Shown one piece after another: positions 1 to 7,096 of a stretch of 7,096 nt of DNA (its first letter is position 1; each line of letters starts with the position of its first letter). The notes beneath the pieces were generated by a model. That model made no database searches. It saw only the letters and a list, made by a program, of their open reading frames with translations, and was not told the DNA's origin. Both the position numbers and the translations under genes were made by a program. Origin of the DNA: Geopsychrobacter sp. (GTDB lineage: Bacteria; Desulfobacterota; Desulfuromonadia; Desulfuromonadales; Geopsychrobacteraceae). The stretch covers positions 1 through 7,096 of the forward strand of contig JAUXIR010000072.1 in assembly GCA_030620915.1 (NCBI GenBank). The letters are read 5' to 3'.

Positions 1-37
1 GAATCCTCCGAGGGTCAATTCAACGCCTGTTGGTCTT

Positions 38-61
38 GCGGTTATCTGCGCGATTAACCGC
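38..61. repeat. Inverted repeat upstream of the Bax-inhibitor promoter
   Basis: GCGGTTA (38-44) is the exact reverse complement of TAACCGC (55-61), separated by 10 bases. There is no T-run after it, so it is not a convincing terminator. It sits about 20 bases upstream of the proposed -35 box and could be a protein-binding site or the tail of an upstream unit's 3' structure. Function unknown. Confidence 0.35.
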
Positions 62-82
62 GCACCAAAGTTCAGCGCATGT

Positions 83-112
83 TTGCACTCAAGGTCCAGA
101 ATCAGCTATAAC
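83..112 (+). promoter_or_regulatory. Putative sigma70 promoter of the Bax-inhibitor gene
   Basis: TTGCAC (83-88) and TATAAC (107-112) are spaced by 18 bases, each one or two bases from the sigma70 consensus. Transcription would start near 119, giving a 5' leader of about 30 bases that carries the GGAG ribosome site at 140-143. No operator could be assigned. Confidence 0.5.
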
Positions 113-149
113 CTGTAAAAACCTATCCTTAAAGATTATGGAGCTATTC

Positions 150-851
150 ATGTTCAATCAGAAACAGACCATCCCGGCGGCCGCGGCGATCAGCAGCACC
201 AGCAGTTTCCTCTCCAAGGTCTACGGCTGGATGACCGCCGGTCTGGCCCTGACGGCCCTGGCCGCGATGCTGACCCTTTCGAGTCAGGGCTTGCTGAACC
301 TGATCTTCGGCAACAAGCTGGTCTTCTACGCGCTGATCTTCGGTGAACTGGGACTGGTGATCGGCCTGTCGGCGGCGATCAACAAGATCAGCTCCAAGAC
401 CGCGACCCTGTTGTTCCTGCTCTATTCGGCGCTCAACGGGGTGACCTTCGCCTCGATCTTTCTGATCTACACCAGCAGTTCCATCGCCGGCACCTTCCTG
501 GTCGCCTCGGGAACCTTCGGTGCGATCAGCCTCTACGGCTATGTCACCAAGCGCGACCTGAGCGGCTGGGGCAGCTTTTTCTTCATGGGCCTGATCGGCG
601 TTATCATCGCCTCGGTGGTTAATATCTTTCTGCAGAGTGAGATGCTCAACTGGGTCATCAGCTACATCGGCGTCTTTGTCTTTGTCGGTCTGACCGCCTA
701 CGACACCCAGAAGATCAAACGGATCGGAGCCGCCGGTTTCGGCGACGAAGAGAGTCGTAAGAAGGCCTCGATCCTGGGGGCGCTGACCCTCTATCTCGAT
801 TTCATCAATCTGTTCCTGATGCTGTTGCGGGTCATGGGCAGCCGCCGCTAA
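150..851 (+). CDS. Bax inhibitor-1/YccA (TMBIM) family membrane protein
   Basis: This is a 233-residue inner-membrane protein of the Bax inhibitor-1 (UPF0005, YbhL/YccA/YetJ) family. Bacterial members are pH-sensitive calcium-leak channels (YetJ) or FtsH-interacting proteins (YccA); the substrate here is unknown. Seven hydrophobic segments are visible at roughly 22-45, 57-78, 84-107, 111-132, 141-162, 167-185 and 211-229. The family hallmarks are present: AYDTQKI at 183-189 and LTLYLDFINLFLMLLR at 212-227. D185 and D217 match the conserved acidic pair that gates YetJ-type channels. The N-terminal 20 residues are polar and Ala/Ser-rich, as usual for YbhL-like members. The frame is open back to a start at 30, but the ATG at 150 has GGAG at 140-143 with six-base spacing and gives the normal family length; the extra 40 residues look non-coding. 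It appears to be a single-gene unit. The family call is firm, the physiological role is not. Confidence 0.93.
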   Translation: MFNQKQTIPAAAAISSTSSFLSKVYGWMTAGLALTALAAMLTLSSQGLLNLIFGNKLVFYALIFGELGLVIGLSAAINKISSKTATLLFLLYSALNGVTFASIFLIYTSSSIAGTFLVASGTFGAISLYGYVTKRDLSGWGSFFFMGLIGVIIASVVNIFLQSEMLNWVISYIGVFVFVGLTAYDTQKIKRIGAAGFGDEESRKKASILGALTLYLDFINLFLMLLRVMGSRR

Positions 852-919
852 GGTTCTCGATAGCGGTGCCCTCAAGGGGACAGTTTCAATTTCATCCTTC
901 ATCCCATTTCATGCCTAAA

Positions 920-955
920 GAGTCCGACCAGGTCCTGGTCGGACTCATTATGTTT
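920..955 (+). terminator. Intrinsic terminator after the Bax-inhibitor gene
   Basis: GAGTCCGACCAG (920-931) pairs perfectly with CTGGTCGGACTC (935-946), a 12-bp stem with a GTC loop, followed by the T-rich ATTATGTTT. An AAA precedes the stem. The T-tract is imperfect, but the stem is very stable and lies 69 bases past the stop codon. It separates this gene from the ion-pump units. Confidence 0.8.
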
Positions 956-1009
956 CCTGACTAGTATCTATCTTCAGCGATACCGAGAAACATTCCCATC
1001 TCCCTCATG

Positions 1010-1033
1010 GAGAGGGGTTGAGCTTCCCCTCTC
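1010..1033. repeat. 8-bp hairpin in the intergenic region
   Basis: GAGAGGGG (1010-1017) pairs with CCCCTCTC (1026-1033) around an eight-base loop. No T-run follows on either strand, so a terminator role is weakly supported. It could be an old repeat or part of the upstream regulatory region of the ATPase unit. Confidence 0.35.
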
Positions 1034-1141
1034 TGCCGAACCGTATAATTTATCAGATCGATTTCAATATCCTCGTCGTGCACGCACGCGATTCAGTCGC
1101 TTGCCTGATCGTGCTAAATCAATGCCCGGCATTATACTGGT

Positions 1142-1170
1142 TGACTCCTCAGGGATGATATAATGACTCC
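1142..1170 (+). promoter_or_regulatory. Direct repeat TGACTCC flanking the ATPase -10 box
   Basis: TGACTCC occurs at 1142-1148 and again at 1164-1170, 22 bases apart (about two helical turns), on either side of the -10 element. The placement is what a dimeric regulator site overlapping a promoter would look like, but seven-base repeats can arise by chance. Confidence 0.3.
1156..1164 (+). promoter_or_regulatory. Extended -10 promoter of the leader ORF/P-type ATPase unit
   Basis: TGATATAAT is a perfect extended -10 (TGn plus TATAAT at 1159-1164). No good -35 lies 16-18 bases upstream; the nearby TTGACT (1141-1146) is only 12 bases away, so it cannot act as the -35 for this box. Extended -10 promoters can work without a strong -35. 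Transcription would start near 1170, leaving about 20 bases before the leader ORF start. Confidence 0.6.
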
Positions 1171-1180
1171 ACGCTCCCAG

Positions 1181-1185
1181 AGGAG
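1181..1185 (+). promoter_or_regulatory. Strong ribosome binding site of the leader ORF
   Basis: AGGAG followed by six bases (AAAATC) and ATG at 1192. It is the only good Shine-Dalgarno in this leader, and it faces the short ORF and not the ATPase start 100 bases further on. Confidence 0.65.
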
Positions 1186-1191
1186 AAAATC

Positions 1192-1292
1192 ATGAAGAGC
1201 TTCTTGACCATCCTGCGGTGTACCGTACCCCGATGTCCCACTGCCGGCGAGGCCATGCTAATTTATCTCCACCGCCGAAAGCCATGGCAGCG

Positions 1293-1296
<4 letters not shown>
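1192..1296 (+). CDS. Possible 34-residue leader peptide, overlapping the P-type ATPase start
   Basis: This short ORF begins MKSFLTILRC and ends with a basic LHRRKPWQR tail. It holds two cysteines, three prolines and six arginines, and I recognise no family. It has the promoter, the near-ideal AGGAG site and the ATG. Its TGA (1294-1296) overlaps the ATPase ATG (1293-1295) as ATGA. The ATPase start has no Shine-Dalgarno of its own, so the likely role is translational coupling or a regulatory leader. Possible hairpins in its second half, CGGCG/CGCCG (1245-1249/1273-1277) and GCCATG/CATGGC (1252-1257/1283-1288), cross each other and so could be alternative folds. A frameshifted true N-terminus of the ATPase is a less likely alternative, because the ATPase N-terminal domain is already complete from 1293. 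Confidence 0.5.
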
Positions 1297-4028
<2,732 letters not shown>

Positions 4029-4102
4029 GAGGCCATCCCCCCGGAAATGTCCATTGCCAAACAGCACGGGCGGAGAGCTGAGGCCACAGTTATCCGTCTG
4101 TT

Positions 4103-4111
4103 TGTTATACT
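4103..4111 (+). promoter_or_regulatory. Extended -10 promoter of the V/A-type ATPase operon
   Basis: TGTTATACT matches an extended -10 (TGn plus TATACT at 4106-4111) in the 121-base gap after the P-type ATPase. No clear -35 is seen. Transcription would start near 4118, about 30 bases before the first operon start. TGACT follows the -10 directly, as it does at the ATPase promoter. No terminator is visible between the P-type ATPase stop and this site, so read-through from upstream is also possible. Confidence 0.45.
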
Positions 4112-4139
4112 TGACTGACAAATGCGAAATCCTATTCAT

Positions 4140-4143
4140 GGGG
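4140..4143 (+). promoter_or_regulatory. Ribosome binding site selecting the GTG start at 4150
   Basis: GGGG at 4140-4143 is followed by six bases and GTG at 4150. The in-frame ATG at 4138 has no purine-rich sequence before it, so this site favours GTG. Confidence 0.5.
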
Positions 4144-4149
4144 ATTGCC

Positions 4150-4494
4150 GTGGCTGATGAACTACTGAGTGCCGTGATCCGGCTGGAAAATCGAATCCAG
4201 CAACAGTTGCAGCAGGAGCAAGCCAGAGCCGACACATGGCTGGCCGGGGTACGCGCCGAGCAGGAAGAGCACGCAAGCCAGATCCGGCAGGAACTGGCCG
4301 ATGAAGATGAGCGGATTCTGGCGGCAGCCGGGCAGCAGGACGAACAGGAGGCAGAGGCACTGGTTGCATGTGAAAAGCAATATTGCCGCCGCCTTGAACA
4401 GATTAGCGATCAAGTACTTCTGGAGGTGTTACGTCGACAGTTACTGAGAATCTTGCCGGGGCAAGTCGATGATCATCAAGATGTCCAAAGTTGA
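4150..4494 (+). CDS. V/A-type ATPase peripheral-stalk subunit (G/H/NtpF-like coiled coil)
   Basis: This encodes a 114-residue, highly charged protein rich in Gln, Glu, Ala, Arg and Leu, helical along almost its whole length (about 5-105). It begins ADELLSAVIRLENRIQQQ and has no membrane segment. In V/A-type ATPases the first gene of the operon is a small coiled-coil stator subunit (Thermus G, Enterococcus NtpF, archaeal AhaH) that pairs with subunit E to hold the catalytic head against subunit I. Size, coiled-coil character and position just before subunit I support this. Coiled coils have poor sequence identity, so the name rests largely on context. The GTG start follows the ribosome site at 4140-4143; the ATG at 4138 would add four residues. 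The 3' end overlaps the subunit I start by 26 bases in another frame, which implies coupled translation. Confidence 0.75.
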   Translation: MADELLSAVIRLENRIQQQLQQEQARADTWLAGVRAEQEEHASQIRQELADEDERILAAAGQQDEQEAEALVACEKQYCRRLEQISDQVLLEVLRRQLLRILPGQVDDHQDVQS

Positions 4495-6169
4495 GATAGT
4501 CGGCCCCAAGGAGCAGCTGCTGGCCACTCTGGATCTGCTGCGGGGGAAAGGCGTTTTCCAACCGGAAGCGGATATCTGCGGCTTTGTCCCCCCTGAGGAT
4601 GAAGCCAAAATCAAAGAATTGTTGCTGGATGAAACCGCCGTCGGCGAAAAGCTGCTTTTCGTCTCCCTACAAGAGCGGATCACCGAGCTGCTCGCCTGCC
4701 TTCCAGATCTCCCTTCACGCACCACCTACCTGCAACCCCTGCCGATCATCGATGTCTTAAGCGAACTGGTCGATAAACATCTCGCCAACTGCGGGAACTG
4801 GCAACAACAGGGCCAGAGCTTGCAGGAAGAGCTGGAATCGGTCTCGCGCCACTTACGCTTCTGGACGGTGCTCGAGCCGCTGGTGTCCGAGGTCGGCGAT
4901 CATTCCCGGCTGGTCTTTTTCGGGGTCAGGGTGCGCAACCCGGACGAAATTCCCATTTTGCAGACACTGCTGGATGAACTGTCCGCCGGGCGCTGCCGCC
5001 TGACCACCGCCAGCATCGAAGATGGTAGTATCGTCGGCCTGATCACCACCGACCAAGGGATGGAAGAGTCGTTACGGCGCTTGCTCTCCGAAGAGCAGGT
5101 GCCGGAGTTGTCCCTGCCCGGCGAGCTGGTGGGTTTGCCGTTTCGCGAAAAGAGCGGCGCCTTGCGTCGCCTGCAGGCCGAAACCCAGGCCCGGCTGAAT
5201 CAGCTGACAGCAGAGGTTGAGACCTTTGCCCATCGTTGGCTGCCGATCTACCGGCAGACCCTCGACTGGCTGGAGGAACGGCTCTCCCTCTACCAGGCGA
5301 GCGCCTCCGCCTATGAAACTCGCCAGTGCTTCCTGATTCACGGCTGGATGACCACAGAAGGCGTGGATGAACTGCAGCACGGCCTGACCGAGCAGTTTCA
5401 GGGGCAGGTGATCCTGAACGTACTGGAGATGCGCCAGGAGGATTTTGACCGGGTGCCCGTGATGCTGAGAAATCCGCTCTACTTCAAACCATTCGAACTC
5501 TTTGCCCGCCTGCTGCCGTTGCCCAAGTACAGTTCCTACGATCCGACCCCCTTTCTCGGTCTGTTCTTTCCGCTGCTGTTCGGCATGATCCTCGGAGATG
5601 TCGGCTATGGACTGCTGCTGGCGTTGCTGGCCGGGCTGCTGATCCGCTTTTTCGCCAAACATCCCGATCTGGTCGACGGCGCGAAAATCCTCGGGGTCTC
5701 CGCGGCCTACACCATCCTCTTCGGCTTCCTGTTCGGTGATTTCTTCGGGGATCTCGGCGAACGTCTATTCCATCTACAGCCGATCTGGCTGGAACGCAGC
5801 GCGGCGATCGTACCGATGATCGCCTTCGCGATTTCGGTCGGTACCGCCCATATTCTGCTCGGGCTGGTCCTCGGCATCCATTATGATTTCAAGCGTCGGT
5901 TGCGGCGCGAGGCGCTGGTGAAAATCATCACCCTGCTGCTGATCGTGCTCTGTGGAACCTGGCTGCTCGGCACCCTCTTCCCTGACCCCTGGAATCTGAC
6001 CATGCCGTTGCTGCTGGCGATTCTGATATTGCTGCCGCTGCTCATCGTTGCCGGGGGCCTGCTGGCGCCACTGGAACTGCTGAAAAGCTTCGGCAACATC
6101 ATCTCCTACGTACGGATCATGGCGATCGGGCTCTGCTCGGTGTTGCTGGCGCAGGTGGCCAACCCGTAG
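4469..6169 (+). CDS. ntpI: V/A-type ATPase subunit I (a subunit), interrupted by in-frame amber stop
   Basis: Subunit I is the membrane stator half-channel of the rotary ATPase. Its N-terminal cytosolic arm binds the peripheral stalks and its membrane domain passes ions to the K ring. The N-terminus MIIKMSKVEIVGPK is typical; a cytosolic region with helical arms spans about 1-340, followed by membrane segments from about 365. The family motif FGMILGDVGYG is at 371-381 and SYVRIMAIGL at 546-555, where Arg549 matches the essential channel arginine (Thermus R563, yeast Vph1 R735). The frame ends at TAG (6167-6169) after 566 residues, roughly 60 short of the usual family length. The missing last helix and C-terminal signature continue in the same frame immediately afterwards. 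The start at 4469 has GGGG at 4458-4461, seven bases upstream. Family identity is secure. Whether the gene is broken, misread in sequencing or suppressed cannot be told here. Confidence 0.9.
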   Translation: MIIKMSKVEIVGPKEQLLATLDLLRGKGVFQPEADICGFVPPEDEAKIKELLLDETAVGEKLLFVSLQERITELLACLPDLPSRTTYLQPLPIIDVLSELVDKHLANCGNWQQQGQSLQEELESVSRHLRFWTVLEPLVSEVGDHSRLVFFGVRVRNPDEIPILQTLLDELSAGRCRLTTASIEDGSIVGLITTDQGMEESLRRLLSEEQVPELSLPGELVGLPFREKSGALRRLQAETQARLNQLTAEVETFAHRWLPIYRQTLDWLEERLSLYQASASAYETRQCFLIHGWMTTEGVDELQHGLTEQFQGQVILNVLEMRQEDFDRVPVMLRNPLYFKPFELFARLLPLPKYSSYDPTPFLGLFFPLLFGMILGDVGYGLLLALLAGLLIRFFAKHPDLVDGAKILGVSAAYTILFGFLFGDFFGDLGERLFHLQPIWLERSAAIVPMIAFAISVGTAHILLGLVLGIHYDFKRRLRREALVKIITLLLIVLCGTWLLGTLFPDPWNLTMPLLLAILILLPLLIVAGGLLAPLELLKSFGNIISYVRIMAIGLCSVLLAQVANP

Positions 6170-6175
6170 GGCGGC

Positions 6176-6517
6176 ATGACCGGTGATGTCGTGGACTGGT
6201 TCCTGGTCGCCGGGGTGCTGCATTTCTTCAACCTGCTAATGGGCGTCTTCGCGCCGACCGTGCATGCCTTGCGCCTGCACTATGTCGAATTTTTCAGCAA
6301 GTTTCTTGATTTTGGCGGACGGCAGTTCAAGCCGCTGCACAAACAGAAGCGGATAAGCACCTGCATCTCGATCATAAACGAAAAGGAGGTCCGGTATGGA
6401 AAAAGTCCTGATGGCTTTCGCAGCGGCATTGGCAATAGGGATTCCCGCCCTGGCGACCGCCTGGGCCCAGTCACGGATCGGCGCGGCCGGCGCCGGGACC
6501 CTGGCGGAAAAACCTGA
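6176..6517 (+). pseudogene. ntpI: C-terminal part of V/A-type ATPase subunit I, downstream of the amber codon
   Basis: This is the same reading frame as the subunit I gene (offset 1707 bases, divisible by three). It carries the expected next piece of the protein: GGM, a hydrophobic helix from about TGDVVDWFLVAGVL to MGVFAPTV, and HALRLHYVEFFSKF, whose Arg (codon 602 counted from 4469) corresponds to the second conserved channel arginine (Vph1 R799). The recognisable family end, FGGRQFKPL, lies at about 6314-6337. After that the frame does not stop but runs on to TGA at 6515-6517, inside the K gene, giving a basic low-similarity tail that is probably only a shadow of K. A TAA at 6354-6356, in the frame one base ahead, would give a normal end, so a small indel is possible. 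The ATG at 6176 has a weak AGGG at 6168-6171, so independent translation by restart is conceivable. Confidence 0.7.
6383..6390 (+). promoter_or_regulatory. Strong ribosome binding site of the K gene
   Basis: AAGGAGGT, a near-perfect anti-16S match, lies five bases before the ATG at 6396. It fits the need to make many copies of the ring subunit and would keep K translation independent of the interrupted gene upstream. Confidence 0.75.
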
Positions 6518-6608
6518 AATGACCGGAACCATCATTATCATGCTGGCGATTCCGGAAACCATGGTGATTCTCGGCTTCGTGGTCGCGGCAATGATCCTGG
6601 TCCTCTGA
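6396..6608 (+). CDS. ntpK: V/A-type ATPase subunit K (proteolipid c subunit)
   Basis: This encodes the 70-residue proteolipid that assembles into the rotating membrane ring. It is a single helical hairpin: helix 1 at about 4-24, a polar loop with AQSRIGAAGAG (24-34) and LAEKPE (36-41), and helix 2 at about 44-70. Glu54 in the IPET motif is the ion-binding carboxylate. Gln25 near the end of helix 1 is the other conserved polar residue. Length matches the one-hairpin Thermus/bacterial type, not the doubled four-helix NtpK of Enterococcus. Proton or sodium specificity cannot be settled, because Gln plus PET occurs in both. It lies after the subunit I region and four bases before subunit E, the usual I-K-E order. 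Confidence 0.93.
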   Translation: MEKVLMAFAAALAIGIPALATAWAQSRIGAAGAGTLAEKPEMTGTIIIMLAIPETMVILGFVVAAMILVL

Positions 6609-6612
6609 CGCT

Positions 6613-7096
6613 ATGGCTCAGCAGGAACTTGAAGCCGCCCTGCGCCGTGACGGCGAAAACAAGGCACGCGCGATCTGGCGAGACGTTGAAACCGAAGCCG
6701 AACGGTTGCGCAGCGAGACGGCACAGGTACTTGACCGGCAGCAGCAGTCTGCAGCAGTCAGGCGACAGGTGGAGATTGTCGCGCTACAGGAAGCGACACT
6801 ATCTGCGGCCCGCAAGCGTGCGCAAAACTGTCGGTTGGCAGCCGAGAGTGCGCTTGCGCAGCGCCTGAAAGCATTGGCGGAAGGGCTGCTCGAGGAGATG
6901 GCGCTCGCCGGCGGGACCCATCTGTTTCAGGCTCTGGTTGCGGAGATCCCCGACCACCCCTGGCAGCGAATCAGGCTTAGGCGCCGGGATGAAGAGTCGG
7001 CCAGGAACGCTTTCCCGACCGCAGAGATTCAGCTTTCCGAGGGGATCAGTGCCGGGCTGGAAGTCCAGAGCGCCGACGGCAGGATTCGGATCATCA
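6613..7096 (+). CDS. ntpE: V/A-type ATPase subunit E, 3' end outside the window
   Basis: This is the N-terminal 161 residues of the peripheral-stalk subunit E, open at the right edge. Residues 1 to about 95 are a charged, Ala/Gln/Arg/Glu-rich coiled coil beginning MAQQELEAALRRDGENKARA, which would pair with the small stalk subunit encoded at 4150-4494. From about 100 a globular domain follows, ending with LSEGISAGLEVQSADGRIRI, a good match to the conserved subunit E segment ending GGL.V.S.DGRIR. Full-length members are about 190-210 residues, so perhaps 30-50 are missing. The ATG is four bases after the K stop and has no clear Shine-Dalgarno, pointing to translation coupled to K. The call rests on this C-terminal motif, the coiled coil and the operon order. 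Confidence 0.85.
   Translation, partial: MAQQELEAALRRDGENKARAIWRDVETEAERLRSETAQVLDRQQQSAAVRRQVEIVALQEATLSAARKRAQNCRLAAESALAQRLKALAEGLLEEMALAGGTHLFQALVAEIPDHPWQRIRLRRRDEESARNAFPTAEIQLSEGISAGLEVQSADGRIRII

Larger units (their letters stand above)
852..1191. other. Intergenic region between Bax-inhibitor gene and P-type ATPase unit
   Basis: This stretch has no convincing ORF on either strand. It holds the hairpin terminator (920-946), a second hairpin (1010-1033), a TATAAT at 1044-1049 without a well-spaced -35, an AT-richer stretch, and the extended -10 promoter and ribosome site driving the leader ORF and ATPase. No RNA gene was recognised. Confidence 0.6.

Noticed and set aside
30..149. N-terminal extension of the Bax-inhibitor ORF back to 30
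   Set aside because: It would include the promoter and inverted repeat, lacks a ribosome site and exceeds the usual family length; ATG 150 has GGAG at the right spacing.
144..902. 252-codon minus-strand ORF opposite the Bax-inhibitor gene
   Set aside because: It is antisense to a clear seven-helix family member, and its Gln/Asp/Gly/Arg-rich composition is typical of a GC-rich antisense shadow. No family motif or ribosome site.
1018..1049. Possible promoter TTGAGC (1018-1023) with TATAAT (1044-1049)
   Set aside because: Spacing of 20 bases is too long, the -35 overlaps the 1010-1033 hairpin, and no ORF with a ribosome site follows before the better promoter at 1156.
1218..1292. Upstream GTG start at 1218 for the P-type ATPase
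   Set aside because: No Shine-Dalgarno; it would add a Pro/Arg/His-rich 25-residue extension unlike the family N-terminus, and the ATGA overlap at 1293 gives a better start.
5072..5662. 196-codon minus-strand ORF within subunit I
   Set aside because: Antisense shadow of a well-conserved coding region; Gln-rich low-complexity translation without recognisable domains.
6396..6608. Gln25 plus Glu54-Thr55 in subunit K as a sodium-binding signature
   Set aside because: The same Gln and PET motif occurs in proton-type V/A proteolipids, so sodium specificity cannot be claimed from it.

Overview
The window reads as a GC-rich bacterial chromosome segment with every supported gene on the + strand. Gene style (a YbhL/YccA-type Bax-inhibitor protein, a type II P-type cation ATPase, and a Thermus/Enterococcus-order V/A-type ATPase operon) would fit a Desulfuromonas/Geobacter-like or other proteobacterial anaerobe, but the sequence has no marker gene, so the taxonomy is a guess. 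No tRNA, rRNA, CRISPR array, insertion sequence or attachment site was seen.

Layout. (1) 1-955: a single-gene unit with a sigma70-like promoter (about 83-112), a 233-residue seven-helix Bax inhibitor-1 family membrane protein (150-851) and a strong 12-bp hairpin terminator (920-946). (2) 956-4028: a mostly non-coding stretch with an extended -10 promoter (1156-1164), then a possible 34-codon leader ORF (1192-1296) with a strong ribosome site. Its stop overlaps, as ATGA, the start of a 911-residue P-type cation ATPase (1293-4028). (3) 4029-7096: a second extended -10 promoter (4103-4111), then the 5' half of a V/A-type ATPase operon: peripheral-stalk coiled-coil subunit, subunit I (a), proteolipid K (c) and the start of subunit E, which runs off the window. 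By analogy with related operons the next genes should be C, F/G, A, B and D.

Function. Two ion pumps of different mechanism, a P-type ATPase and a rotary ATPase, lie next to each other in the same direction. This suggests a locus for cation or proton homeostasis, but only proximity supports a functional link.

Most notable points. Subunit I, a single-copy and essential stator subunit, has an in-frame amber TAG at 6167-6169. The conserved last membrane helix and C-terminal signature continue in the same frame directly after it. The same frame then lacks a stop where the family normally ends and runs into the K gene. This is a broken gene, a sequencing error, or a read-through or split-chain arrangement. 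The P-type ATPase keeps most SERCA-like ion ligands but has two substitutions in M5 and M6. It also appears to be translated by coupling to a leader ORF.
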